This document shows, piece by piece, positions 27,148 to 37,474 of a stretch of 64,000 nucleotides of DNA; within the stretch, counting starts at the first letter, position 1, and each line of letters opens with the position of its first letter. Made by a program: the position numbers and the translations under genes. The stretch comes from 9FT-COMBO-48-23 sp963754385. GTDB taxonomy: Bacteria > Chloroflexota > Dehalococcoidia > GIF9 > UBA5629. Location of the stretch: NCBI GenBank assembly GCA_963754385.1, contig CAVWGE010000001.1, positions 248,001 to 312,000 on the forward strand. The letters are read 5' to 3'. The notes under the pieces are model-generated. The model saw only the letters and a program-made list of their open reading frames with translations, was not told the origin of the DNA and ran no database searches.

Positions 27148-27774
27148 TTGATCACTTACATAAATGCTGCATTGAGTATCGTAATTGCATATCTTCTGGG
27201 CTCCATTCCTTTCGCTTACATTATCGGTAAGCTGAGAGGTCTTGACGTTCGCAAGATCGGCGACCGTAATGTCGGAACATTTAATGTATTTCGCCATGCC
27301 GGGCTGGGTGCCGGCATAGCTACTCTAATAGCAGACGTAGGGAAAGGGGCGCTAGCTATAGTGGTGGCTAAGCTTCTTTCTGCGCATGAGCTCGTGGTGT
27401 TTGGTGCCGGTGTGGCTGCTGTTGTCGGTCATAATTGGCCCGTGTTTTTGCGTTTCCGAGGAGGGCGAGGCCTGGCGGTGGTCATAGGCGTTCTCTTTGC
27501 TTTACTTCCTATAGAGATGTTAATTGCTGCCGCTATAAGTATTGCGGTGCTTTTTGCCACACGCAGTAGTATCTGGTTCGGTGTAGCTTTGTTCCTTCCT
27601 CTCGTATTGCTTTGCTGGCTTTTCCGTGAGCGTGTATCCCTGCTAATATATTCTGCGGCCCTACCTTGTTTAGCAGGTCTTGCCCACTTGCTGACAACGC
27701 GTCACCTGTCGCCTGAAGAACAAAAGGAAGCGGTATCTTTCTGGATAGCACGTAAAGAAGGCCATAGGAAGTAG
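27148..27774 (+). CDS. plsY: Glycerol-3-phosphate acyltransferase PlsY
   Basis: PlsY moves an acyl group from acyl-phosphate to glycerol 3-phosphate in the inner membrane, the first step of phospholipid synthesis. The 208-residue protein has five hydrophobic segments and the three PlsY motifs: GSIPFAYIIG (motif 1), GDRNVGTFNVFR (motif 2, a variant of the usual GNxGATNVLR) and VVGHNWPVFLRFRGGRGLA (motif 3). The start is TTG 27148 with GAGGT upstream. The C-terminus RKEGHRK is cytoplasmic. The gene stands alone before tRNA-Phe. Confidence 0.9.
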   Translation: MITYINAALSIVIAYLLGSIPFAYIIGKLRGLDVRKIGDRNVGTFNVFRHAGLGAGIATLIADVGKGALAIVVAKLLSAHELVVFGAGVAAVVGHNWPVFLRFRGGRGLAVVIGVLFALLPIEMLIAAAISIAVLFATRSSIWFGVALFLPLVLLCWLFRERVSLLIYSAALPCLAGLAHLLTTRHLSPEEQKEAVSFWIARKEGHRK

Positions 27775-27806
27775 AGCATCGGTCAGACTTATGGCTTGAA
27801 GTTTAA

Positions 27807-27880
<74 letters not shown>

Positions 27881-27933
27881 GCGTTGCCATTTTAGATTTT
27901 TCGTTTTTGGCTGTCAAGGAAGGTGTTATAGTC

Positions 27934-28500
27934 TTATGTTTGCCCGCCAAGTCTCACAAGAGGAATACCAGCGGCACATAGGGGGCACTCTGCCTGGGGA
28001 TAAGTTACGGTAGCAGAACGGAGACAGCTGAAAAGGGGCACACCGAATTCTCTTTTTTGTTCGGCTCGGTCAACCAGCACGCCAATCCCGACTATAATAC
28101 CCATAAGCTTTTTAACGGCTTCCATTACTTCGATGATAGAGCTACCGGTAGTCAGGATATCATCCACAATCAGGACGCGGTCACCGGGATTGATGGTGAA
28201 GCCACGCCGAAAAGCCCTTGTCTCACCTTCTTTTTCAGCGAATATTCCCTTTACACCCAGTTGTCTAGCCACTTCAAATGCCAGGATAATGCCGCCGGTA
28301 GTCGGGCCGGCAACTACCTGGACATTGTCTTTTTTGAAATGCTTGGCAATGAGCTGGCAGAGCTTTTCGGTGTGATGTGGGTATTGCAAGACGCGGAATT
28401 TCTCCCAATAGACCGGTGAGTGCAGTCCTGAAGTCAGCAAAAAGTGTCCTTCTAGTATGGCTCCGGCGTCTCTGAAGATTTGTATTATCTCGTCGGACAT
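27934..28500 (-). CDS. pyrE: Orotate phosphoribosyltransferase
   Basis: Converts orotate and PRPP to OMP in pyrimidine synthesis. The 188-residue protein carries the PRPP-binding motif VLIVDDILTTGSS and the N-terminal HFLLTSGLHSPVY typical of this enzyme, and is close to the family's usual length. A cysteine-rich tail CPLCAAGIPL is also seen in thermophile and anaerobe PyrE proteins. Its start overlaps the end of the signal peptidase gene by 16 bases, so the two are translated from one mRNA. Confidence 0.93.
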   Translation of the reverse strand: MSDEIIQIFRDAGAILEGHFLLTSGLHSPVYWEKFRVLQYPHHTEKLCQLIAKHFKKDNVQVVAGPTTGGIILAFEVARQLGVKGIFAEKEGETRAFRRGFTINPGDRVLIVDDILTTGSSIIEVMEAVKKLMGIIVGIGVLVDRAEQKREFGVPLFSCLRSATVTYPQAECPLCAAGIPLVRLGGQT

Positions 28501-29066
28501 GGAACTTTCATGGTCAAGCCGGACTCAATGGCTTCGGCTGCTTGGGTACCTGCATTGAGTTTATAATGTTTCATTGCTCTCCATCTATAAGGCGGCCAGT
28601 AGGTTATCCAGGCCTTGCCAATGATGTTTTTTCGGGGTAGCGTCCAACCGCGGTGTGAATCAGAGCTGTTGTTGCGGTTATCGCCGAGAACAAAGTAGTT
28701 ACCGGTGGGGATTTTTTCAGGTAGAAGAAGGTAGTGTGGTGGTTCCAGGGTGTAAGGTTCAACTAAGGCAGTATCGTTGACAAATACGGTGTTATCCTTG
28801 ATTTCCACAGTGTCGCCGGGCAGGGCAATAATACGCTTGATAAGGTCTGTGTTAGGGTCCTGTGGGGAGTGAAGGACGATTATGTCGCCACGCTGGGGCT
28901 CACCAAGGAAGTAGGTAGCTTTACTGACCAATATGTAATCGCCTTGTTCGATGCCAGGTAACATAGATGAGCCGTATACTTTGAAGCTTCCCACTGTAAC
29001 CTGGAAGAGGGCAAAAAAAGCGAGCCCGACAAGTATAGGAACAATTATATCGCGAAAAAACCTCAT
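28485..29066 (-). CDS. lepB: Signal peptidase I
   Basis: Membrane serine protease that removes signal peptides from secreted proteins. One N-terminal membrane segment (residues 7-24) is followed by the catalytic serine S34 in YGSSMLPGI and the general-base lysine K77 in LIKRIIALPGDTVEI; the C-terminal box is FVLGDNRNNSSDSRG-like (LGDNRNNSSDSHRGW). 193 residues, normal for the short bacterial type. It is the first gene of a pair with pyrE. Confidence 0.94.
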   Translation of the reverse strand: MRFFRDIIVPILVGLAFFALFQVTVGSFKVYGSSMLPGIEQGDYILVSKATYFLGEPQRGDIIVLHSPQDPNTDLIKRIIALPGDTVEIKDNTVFVNDTALVEPYTLEPPHYLLLPEKIPTGNYFVLGDNRNNSSDSHRGWTLPRKNIIGKAWITYWPPYRWRAMKHYKLNAGTQAAEAIESGLTMKVPCPTR

Positions 29067-29124
29067 CGATGTATCACAATCAAACCTTTGATATTATAGT
29101 CTATGCCAGCTTTTTATGCTATTT

Positions 29125-29150
29125 TAAACTAAACTTAGAAGTCTAGTTTA
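29125..29150. repeat. 7-bp inverted repeat in the lepB/SIMPL divergent region
   Basis: TAAACTA at 29125-29131 and TAGTTTA at 29144-29150 pair across 12 bases. It lies between two divergent genes and could be a regulator site; there is no T-tract. Confidence 0.3.
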
Positions 29151-29266
29151 CCGTTATATAGAGGTGGTAATAAATGGTTAGATGCTATTATAATGGAAGA
29201 GTTGATGCTCATGAACTAGGTGAGAAAGATGACAGGCACTGAAAAAATGAATTTAAGGAGGTTTTA

Positions 29267-30061
29267 GTGAAAAAAGTTTGGTTATTACTATCTGGTTTGA
29301 TGTTGGCCGTGGTTTTGATTGGGGCTGGTGGTTGTGTGGTTGGTGAAGGTGCCCAGGTTTCACCGCCCACTATTTCTGTGGCAGCGCCGGAATTAGGCGG
29401 ACCGTTTGGGATAATTTATAGCCAGCAGCAAGTTGGCTTGTGGGTAACTGGTGAAGGCAAGGCGATGGCGACTCCCGATATCGTTTTACTGAGTCTCGGC
29501 ATAGAAGCTGAAGCAAAGACTGTGGCGCAAGCACAACAAGATGCGGCTGAGGCTATGGATGGAGTTATGAAGGCGCTTAAGTCTAATGGCGTAGCTGAAA
29601 AGGACATTCAAACGCAGAGGTTTAGCATCGACCCGGTGCGAAAATGGCTCGAGGATGAGCAGAGGGAGATAATCATCGGCTATCGAGTAACAAACATAGT
29701 GTTTGCCAAGATAAGACAGGTAGATAAGGCAGGTACCATTATTGATGATGTGGCTGAGGCCGGTGGTGATTTGGCTAGGATTGATAGCATAGGCTTTGCT
29801 GTTGATGACCCAACTCCCTACTATAAAGAGGCACGGGCTGAGGCAATAGGGGATGCTGTAGCCAAGGCCAAACAGATGGCCGACTCGGCGGATATTAAGC
29901 TGGGAAAGCTGTTATACATTTCTGAAAGCACTCCGTATGTACCGCCGGTAATAGTCAGAGATTATGCGATGAAGGCTGAGGGCGCAGCTCCAACCACTCC
30001 CATTAGCCCCGGCGAGCTGGAAATTCAAGTTACTGTCCAGATGGTTTATAATATTCGCTAG
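29267..30061 (+). CDS. SIMPL domain (DUF541) lipoprotein
   Basis: A 264-residue surface lipoprotein. The start is GTG 29267 with AAGGAGG six bases upstream. A signal with lipobox GAGGC puts the acylated cysteine at residue 23. The mature part is a SIMPL domain, with GLWVTGEGKAMATPDIVLLSLG and the YRVTNIV segment in family positions. Such proteins oligomerise in the envelope; their role is poorly known. A hairpin just downstream may end the transcript. Confidence 0.9.
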   Translation: MKKVWLLLSGLMLAVVLIGAGGCVVGEGAQVSPPTISVAAPELGGPFGIIYSQQQVGLWVTGEGKAMATPDIVLLSLGIEAEAKTVAQAQQDAAEAMDGVMKALKSNGVAEKDIQTQRFSIDPVRKWLEDEQREIIIGYRVTNIVFAKIRQVDKAGTIIDDVAEAGGDLARIDSIGFAVDDPTPYYKEARAEAIGDAVAKAKQMADSADIKLGKLLYISESTPYVPPVIVRDYAMKAEGAAPTTPISPGELEIQVTVQMVYNIR

Positions 30062-30088
30062 CGGTTCGGTAAATTATTCAGCTCCCAT

Positions 30089-30116
30089 CATATAAGAGGG
30101 GGTCTTTTCTTATATG
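30089..30116 (+). terminator. Terminator-like hairpin
   Basis: CATATAAGA at 30089-30097 and TCTTATATG at 30108-30116 form a perfect 9-bp stem with a 10-base loop, 28 bases after the SIMPL gene stop. There is no T-run after it, so termination strength is uncertain. Confidence 0.5.
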
Positions 30117-30214
30117 TGATATCGTCTGCGGTCCGCAGGGACTTGACACGGCAGTTGAGGGGGCATATTATAGGTGATAGATAAAGTTTATAATAATGCC
30201 CAGGAGGTTGCGCG

Positions 30215-30538
30215 ATGAAAGATGAGATGTGGTCACCAAGGCCTTACGCCAATGAGGAATTCCTCTCTTTTGATCGCCTGAAGCGGGCAGTTACAAGCAG
30301 GGTTCTTGATAGGGCAGAGCGTTTGATGGGGGAGGAATTCCCGTTGAGTCCGGAGCGGATAGGTGAGTTGACTAGTGAGGAGTGGCAACGGGCTAAGGAG
30401 GCACTCCAGAGTTCCCCAGGAGCTCGTGAAGCCTTCCGGAAGTATTTGGAGGGAACAGTAGGTGCCAAGGTGGATGGCTTAATAAAGACTGATAAGGATT
30501 ATCTGTCGGCTATGGGAGTAGCTGAGAAGAGCTTGTAA
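30215..30538 (+). CDS. Hypothetical protein
   Basis: A 107-residue soluble, highly charged protein with no recognised domain. It has ELTSEEWQRAKEALQSSPG in the middle and a helix-rich composition throughout. The ribosome site CAGGAGG eight bases before ATG 30215 and a downstream terminator support it as a real gene. It stands upstream of another small hypothetical gene but a terminator separates them. Confidence 0.75.
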   Translation: MKDEMWSPRPYANEEFLSFDRLKRAVTSRVLDRAERLMGEEFPLSPERIGELTSEEWQRAKEALQSSPGAREAFRKYLEGTVGAKVDGLIKTDKDYLSAMGVAEKSL

Positions 30539-30570
30539 AAGGAATGGCAAGCGAGTTGAGTTAATATCGA

Positions 30571-30601
30571 GGGGGAGATTTCCAGAGGTCTCTCCTTTTT
30601 T
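30571..30601 (+). terminator. Rho-independent terminator
   Basis: GGAGA at 30574-30578 pairs with TCTCC at 30591-30595, followed by six T residues. It lies 33 bases downstream of the preceding hypothetical gene stop. Confidence 0.65.
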
Positions 30602-30622
30602 GTTTTAATAGTGGAGAATAGG

Positions 30623-30847
30623 ATGCCTGAAAAGACTGAGAAGAAAAAGGTAGCTATGGACCAAGAACAATTCAAAAGGCGTTTGGAGATGCTAGATAAG
30701 CGGCTGGATAACATTGATTCTGTGGTTACAGCTTTAGTGGAGCGTGTAATGAGGCAGCCTGTTACCATTGAGGTCACCTGTCCTAAATGTGGCAGTGTTG
30801 TCCAGATTATGCTTACAAGCAACATAAAGTCCAGCGGTAAGAGCTAA
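30623..30847 (+). CDS. Small hypothetical protein with CxxC motif
   Basis: A 74-residue protein. The N-terminal half is charged and likely helical (QFKRRLEMLDKRLDNIDSVV, a short coiled coil); the C-terminal part has one CPKC pair. ATG 30623 with GGAG six bases upstream is preferred over a GTG four codons earlier. A single CxxC could bind metal only as a dimer, which the helix would allow. Function unknown. Confidence 0.65.
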   Translation: MPEKTEKKKVAMDQEQFKRRLEMLDKRLDNIDSVVTALVERVMRQPVTIEVTCPKCGSVVQIMLTSNIKSSGKS

Positions 30848-30956
30848 GCTAGTTTACATTGGGTTGTTGCCAGACTGGACTGGTCTCCAGCGTAGTCGTA
30901 AGCCCTCAGAGTTGCTTCAAATCGAGCCTTCAGTTTTGTCTTGATTGCAAGAGTCC

Positions 30957-32294
30957 CTATAGGATTGGCAGATAGTTCTTTAATTCGTAATCAGTTACGT
31001 GCGTCCGGTATCTATCCCAGTCTACTTTCTTGTTCTGGATAAAGCTGTTGAAGGCATGGTCACCCAGAGCCTCTCTGACAAGTTGGCTTTTTTCGGTAAG
31101 CTGTATAGCCTCATAAAGGCTGCCAGGTAGTGTTTTTATCCTCTTCTGTTCCTGTTCCTCCGGGCTCATTTCAAAGACGTTCTCCTCTACAGGTGGCGGT
31201 AATTTGTAACCCTTTTGAATTCCTTCTAGCCCGGCAGCGAGCATGACGCTAAAAGCGAGATACGGGTTGCATGCAGGGTCTGGGGATCTGAGCTCTATTC
31301 TGGTAGCAGTTTCCTTCCCCGGCTGATATTCAGGAAGTCTGATCAGGTCAGCGCGGTTTCTTCGTGCCCAGGTGATGTAGCAAGGGGCTTCGTAGCCCGG
31401 GACGATGCGCTTGTAAGAGTTCACCCATTGATTGCAGACTGAAGTGATTTCCGAAACATGTTTCAGTAATCCAGCCGTGAAACCCCTGCCTATTTCAGAC
31501 AGATGGAAAGGGGCATCCTTATCGAAAAAGGCATTCCTGTTGCCTTTGAACAGCGACATGTGAACATGCATGCCGCTGCCATTGACACCGAATACCGGTT
31601 TGGGCATGAAGGTGGCATAAACCCCTTGCCGTTGGGCTACCTGCTTTACTACTAAACGGTAGGTCATCACATTGTCTGCCATGGTCAGGGCATCGGTGTA
31701 ACGGAGGTCTATTTCATGCTGGCTGGGGGCAACTTCGTGGTGGCTGTACTCGACCTCGATGCCCATTTCTTCGAGGAAGAGAATTGTTTCTCTTCTTATG
31801 TCTGTGGCTGTCTCTGGTGGTGTCAAGTCAAAGTAGCCGCCTAGGTCTATAAATTCTGTACCCTCCGAATTCTTAAAGTAGAAATACTCAAGCTCCGGTC
31901 CTACGTAGAAGGTATACCCTAGGTCAGCAGTTCGCTTCAGGTTTTTCTTTAATATGTATCGGGGGTCGCCTTCGAAAGGCTGTCCACCGGGCCAGTATAT
32001 ATCGCAGAACATTCTAGCCACCCCTTGCTCCCTGGGGCGCCAGGGTATCACCTGGTAAGTGTTGGGGTCGGGTAGGGCGATCATATCGCTCTCGTCAATG
32101 CGGGCAAAACCCTGGATGGAAGAGCCATCGAAGCCCATGCCATCGTTTAATGCCTCCTCGAGTTGCCCAGAGGTGATGGAAAAACTCTTTAGAAAGCCCA
32201 GAATGTCGGTGAACCATAGCCGTATGAACTTGATATTTTGCTCCTTTGTCTTCTTAAGGATGTATTCCTTAGCCTCGTCTTCCTTTTTAGCCAT
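30957..32294 (-). CDS. glnA: Glutamine synthetase type I
   Basis: Makes glutamine from glutamate, ammonia and ATP. The 445-residue protein is of GSI length and shows GMGFDGSSIQGFA (about 51-63), the metal-site YYFD-type segment, NGSGMHVHMSLF and the arginine-rich NRADLIRLPEYQPG. The late NPYLAFSVMLAAGLEGI segment is typical. A strong ribosome site GGAGGG precedes ATG 32294. No PII gene, amt or regulator lies beside it, so control cannot be read from context. Confidence 0.96.
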   Translation of the reverse strand: MAKKEDEAKEYILKKTKEQNIKFIRLWFTDILGFLKSFSITSGQLEEALNDGMGFDGSSIQGFARIDESDMIALPDPNTYQVIPWRPREQGVARMFCDIYWPGGQPFEGDPRYILKKNLKRTADLGYTFYVGPELEYFYFKNSEGTEFIDLGGYFDLTPPETATDIRRETILFLEEMGIEVEYSHHEVAPSQHEIDLRYTDALTMADNVMTYRLVVKQVAQRQGVYATFMPKPVFGVNGSGMHVHMSLFKGNRNAFFDKDAPFHLSEIGRGFTAGLLKHVSEITSVCNQWVNSYKRIVPGYEAPCYITWARRNRADLIRLPEYQPGKETATRIELRSPDPACNPYLAFSVMLAAGLEGIQKGYKLPPPVEENVFEMSPEEQEQKRIKTLPGSLYEAIQLTEKSQLVREALGDHAFNSFIQNKKVDWDRYRTHVTDYELKNYLPIL

Positions 32295-32439
32295 TATATT
32301 TCCCTCCGCTCAACTAAGATTTCCAGATTATTCTCATTTTTCTGTTTTGTGAAAGTAAAGTATAGATGAGACCAGCTATTTGTTCAAGATGGTTGGAGCT
32401 TGACTGCCTATAAAAGCACTGATAAAATGCGATAATGAG

Positions 32440-32515
32440 GGGCGGTTAGCTCAGTGGTTAGAGCGCTGCGTTGACATCGCAGAGGTCACCGGTTCAAGTC
32501 CAGTACCGCCCACCA
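32440..32515 (+). tRNA. tRNA-Val (GAC)
   Basis: Cloverleaf with acceptor GGGCGGT/ACCGCCC, D-arm GCTCAGTGGTTAGAGC, anticodon loop TTGACAT giving GAC, T-arm CCGGTTCAAGTCCAG and encoded CCA. Confidence 0.96.
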
Positions 32516-32625
32516 TTCATCCGTGGTGCTTATACTCTGGTTCTCTGTGGTCTATTGCTATGCTTCTTTATAAGCACAGTCAGTTCAGCCTCGATTTTGT
32601 TTATGCTGCCTATTCTTAATATCTT

Positions 32626-33186
32626 TTAACCAGCCTTAGAGCTGCGCAGCCTGAACCCGAGAATGATTAGCACTATGCCGACTATCACGGCGTATGCACC
32701 GATGATCCATATCACAGCAATAATGGCGGCTATGGGGCTTACCAGTAACAGGATACCTAGAATTATCGAAAGTATACCGCTTACGGCAAATAACCATTTG
32801 GCTCCTGTTTCCCTGACAGCCCTGAAGGCAAAATTCAGTTCCATTATGCCAGCGACCAGCGCCCAGGCGCCAATGAGGAGCACTAATGCCAGCTCTGTAA
32901 TTGCCGGCCAGAAGAAGGTAATGATGCCGACGATGATGCCTAAGATACCCCGGACAAATAACCAGGTACGCTGTCCGGCCCTGGCTTTGTAGTTAACAGC
33001 AGCCACCAGTGTGAAGATACCATCTACGAAAGCGAAGGCACCGAAGAGAATGGCAAATATGAATAGACTAACTCCTGGCCAGGCGAGAAGAATGATGCCA
33101 AATAGTAAGGCTATAAGCCCTCGCACAGCCACCTGCCACCAGTGTTTTTTGTCAATTGGGAAAAACCGACCGATAGCTTCACTCAC
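32626..33186 (-). CDS. HdeD family membrane protein (DUF308)
   Basis: A 186-residue membrane protein with six hydrophobic segments arranged as repeated pairs, such as GLIALLFGIILLAWPGVSLF and GILGIIVGIITFFWPAITEL, the HdeD signature. HdeD proteins were named from acid resistance in enterobacteria, but function elsewhere is unproved. Start GTG 33186 follows a perfect AAGGAGGTGAT ribosome site. Confidence 0.88.
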   Translation of the reverse strand: MSEAIGRFFPIDKKHWWQVAVRGLIALLFGIILLAWPGVSLFIFAILFGAFAFVDGIFTLVAAVNYKARAGQRTWLFVRGILGIIVGIITFFWPAITELALVLLIGAWALVAGIMELNFAFRAVRETGAKWLFAVSGILSIILGILLLVSPIAAIIAVIWIIGAYAVIVGIVLIILGFRLRSSKAG

Positions 33187-33386
33187 GATATCACCTCCTT
33201 AAGTTCGACATTGTATTCAGTTAGACAATAGGTGTCAAATGACGAGTAGTAGCTATGGAGATGTATTTCTTGGTGGATTGCCACGATGATATTTCGAAGG
33301 TGTTGCTGGCGTTATTCGAATTTTGGACAGTCTCAAGTCTTAACGGCAGCCGTTTTTCTGCGCAACAGCTTATGGGATTGCATAAT

Positions 33387-33417
33387 TTAATTGATTGGTT
33401 TATATTGTTTCAATTAA
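33387..33417. promoter_or_regulatory. Inverted repeat upstream of the MFS exporter
   Basis: TTAATTG at 33387-33393 and CAATTAA at 33411-33417 pair across 17 bases in an AT-rich promoter zone 46 bases before the exporter start. The layout suits a TetR- or MarR-type operator; no regulator gene is adjacent. Confidence 0.4.
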
Positions 33418-33462
33418 GCACTAGCGGATAGTATCTCATTTTTGTCTTTCGGTTCGTTTTTG

Positions 33463-34902
33463 ATGAATCCGGCTAATCAGTCAAAAGGGAGTTCCCGTCA
33501 GTGGCTCATTCTGCTCTTGATATCGTTTGCCTCGTTTATGGGAGCTCTCGATGTCACAATCGTTAATATCTCGCTACCCACAATTTCAAAATATTTCCAG
33601 TGTGATATCGCTACTGTTTCCTGGGTGGCAATGGCATACCTGCTGGTTCTTTCGAGTACACTCATCACGTTCGGCAGGTTTGCAGATATCCGTGGTTACA
33701 AGAAGATATATCTTGCTGGGTTCGCTATTTTCACAATCGGTTCGCTGCTATGCGGCTTGTCTTCAAACATATATCTGCTCATAGGCTTTCGTGTTCTTCA
33801 AGGGATTGGGGCTGCGATGCTCCAGGCAATTGGTGGAGCGATGGTGGTTAGATACTTGCCGGAGAAAGTTCGCGGTACTGCCTTCGGCGTACTTACCACC
33901 TTCGCGGCAGTTGGGCTTGCTGCCGGCACACCTCTTGGCGGTTTTATTTCTCAGTTCTACAGCTGGCACTGGATATTCTTTGTAAATGTACCGGTAGGTA
34001 TCATTGCTATTATATTCGGCATTGTCGTATTGCCCAGAGACACAGCGGAGTTCGGGAAAGGACAGTTCGATATGTCCGGAGCCTCTCTTCTACTTGTTGC
34101 CCTTGTAAGCTTTATCTTCTTCTTGAATATGGGAAATAATATTGGATGGCTGTCCTGGCTTGTCCTTATAAGCATCGTCATCTCGTCGGCAACATGGGCT
34201 GGTTTCATCCTCAATGAAAAAAGGGCTCATTTCCCTTTAATCAACCTTAGCCTTTTCAGAGATAAGAATTTCACTGTGGCGGAAACTGTTGCGCTCCTTA
34301 TTATGTTAGCAGCTCAAGGCTCATGGTACGCTTTCCCGTTCTATCTCGAGCTTGAAAAAGGATTCGCTACCAACATCGCGGGTCTTATCCTGCTTGTGCC
34401 TACCATCTTTATGATGGTTTGCGGTCCGATTGCCGGCTTGCTTTCCGATCGAATCGGCTCTCGTCCCATTTGTATCCTGGGGTCTGTGGTTACTATCGCG
34501 GCATTTCTGATGTTTGCTCTAATGGGCGCCAAGACAGGTCTGTATTACATAATCATAGCTCTGGCCCTTGAGGGAATTGGAATAGGGCTTATCATGCCGG
34601 CAAATTTCAGTCTTATCATGGGCATGAGCGCCAAAGGCGATGAAGGTGTAATTAACAGTCTTGTGACCACGGTGAGGAATGTTGGAGCCGTGATGGGTAT
34701 AGCAGTTTTTACAGTTATATTTCTTTCTGTGATTGCCAGCAAGGGCATTTCATCTGCAGGCATTAGTGCCCATTCATTGCCGCCGAAGGCTTTCGTTATA
34801 GGATTTCACGCCATATTCCTTTTTGGTGTAGGATTGGGTGGTGTGTTGCTTGTCCTTAACACGGCCCTGCGTGAAAAACGAAGTGGCTCTAAAACCCCTT
34901 AG
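33463..34902 (+). CDS. MFS multidrug exporter, DHA2 (EmrB/QacA) type
   Basis: A 479-residue transporter with about 14 membrane segments. The DHA2 features are SFMGALDVTIVNISLPTI (motif D1 in helix 1), GRFADIRGYKK (motif A) and GFRVLQGIGAAMLQ (motif C region). It should export hydrophobic compounds using the proton gradient. ATG 33463 is preferred; an in-frame TTG at 33442 would add seven residues. Neither has a good ribosome site. No membrane-fusion partner gene is next to it. Confidence 0.93.
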   Translation: MNPANQSKGSSRQWLILLLISFASFMGALDVTIVNISLPTISKYFQCDIATVSWVAMAYLLVLSSTLITFGRFADIRGYKKIYLAGFAIFTIGSLLCGLSSNIYLLIGFRVLQGIGAAMLQAIGGAMVVRYLPEKVRGTAFGVLTTFAAVGLAAGTPLGGFISQFYSWHWIFFVNVPVGIIAIIFGIVVLPRDTAEFGKGQFDMSGASLLLVALVSFIFFLNMGNNIGWLSWLVLISIVISSATWAGFILNEKRAHFPLINLSLFRDKNFTVAETVALLIMLAAQGSWYAFPFYLELEKGFATNIAGLILLVPTIFMMVCGPIAGLLSDRIGSRPICILGSVVTIAAFLMFALMGAKTGLYYIIIALALEGIGIGLIMPANFSLIMGMSAKGDEGVINSLVTTVRNVGAVMGIAVFTVIFLSVIASKGISSAGISAHSLPPKAFVIGFHAIFLFGVGLGGVLLVLNTALREKRSGSKTP

Positions 34903-34965
34903 ACTAATTCCCGGTTCTTGTTACGTTCAGCTAATCTGGAAGACGCCGTTTAGACAGAGGTCGCC

Positions 34966-35415
34966 CTAAGTATGGGCTACCTGTAAAAGCTCAAAACCTG
35001 CCTTCTCGTCTGGAATACGAGTTGCATCCGTCTTCAGTATCTCGAAGATAATTACCTCTCCTACCATCCAGGTGGTTACACCAGGTCGCAAGCAGCCTGT
35101 GGTGGTTTTTCCAGCTCTTCCCAGCGCGGCATGTATATGCAGCGTTGGTTTACCCTTTCTGTCAGGAGCGATTATACCCGCCCCGACTACCTCATGTACA
35201 CCGTCCACGGGAACTAGCATCGGTTCGGGTGGCATCTCACCCGAGTGTCGTGGGCCAACAACAACCTGACCGTCACCAATGCCGCCAATCAGAATGACCT
35301 GTCCTACCGAAATCCTCTTTTCTTCGGCAAAACTCTCAATGCAGGCAGGAATAGCATCGCCGTCTTCAAGCCGAATTACGAATACCCGACCAAGTTGCCC
35401 TTCAGATGCCTTCAT
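34966..35415 (-). CDS. PCC/PPC domain (DUF296) DNA-binding-like protein
   Basis: A 149-residue protein that is a single PCC domain. It has the metal-site-like LHIHAALG near residue 95 and the family pattern RLEDGDAIPACIESFAEE plus GGIGDGQVVVG. In plants this domain accompanies AT-hooks; bacterial single-domain members form trimers and are of unknown role. Start ATG 35415 has AGGAGG six bases upstream. It lies 23 bases after the 2TM gene on the same strand, a likely operon. Confidence 0.87.
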   Translation of the reverse strand: MKASEGQLGRVFVIRLEDGDAIPACIESFAEEKRISVGQVILIGGIGDGQVVVGPRHSGEMPPEPMLVPVDGVHEVVGAGIIAPDRKGKPTLHIHAALGRAGKTTTGCLRPGVTTWMVGEVIIFEILKTDATRIPDEKAGFELLQVAHT

Positions 35416-35438
35416 CAGAAGCCTCCTCAATATAAGAA

Positions 35439-35726
35439 TTAGACACCGCTTTTCTTGATTTTTTCTACTTCCTTTTCTATTTCCTTTGTTTCCCAGCTGA
35501 TGTCATGTTTTGAAAAGGCTGCTACGGCATTGAATATGAGCCCTATTCCCCAAAACAGAATCACCCACATAGGCCAGAAATAACCGTGGCCTGTAAAGTA
35601 CCAGATGGCTACCAGCATCAAATTTACGATTACGTACGCAATCAGATGGGAATAAAATCCTCTCTTTGCTCGCACTCTCTTCGTGGCTATTTCGCGGATT
35701 TCCTCTTCAGACATTTTCTTCGGCAT
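35439..35726 (-). CDS. 2TM domain-containing protein
   Basis: A 95-residue protein with two membrane helices (about 26-44 and 51-70) flanked by charged ends, beginning with RVRAKRGFYSHLIAYVIVN, the 2TM-domain pattern seen also on some kinases. Here it stands alone. A GGGAGGTG ribosome site precedes ATG 35726. It is the first gene of a pair with the DUF296 gene. Confidence 0.85.
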   Translation of the reverse strand: MPKKMSEEEIREIATKRVRAKRGFYSHLIAYVIVNLMLVAIWYFTGHGYFWPMWVILFWGIGLIFNAVAAFSKHDISWETKEIEKEVEKIKKSGV

Positions 35727-35806
35727 GATTCACCTCCCTTGGTAATTATCGCTATTCTAATGCTATGAGTCAATAGAATCAATAGCTTGTTAATATGTGC
35801 GGCTTG

Positions 35807-37441
<1,635 letters not shown>

Positions 37442-37474
37442 AGTTCACCTTCCAAAGCATATTTGCTAATATCG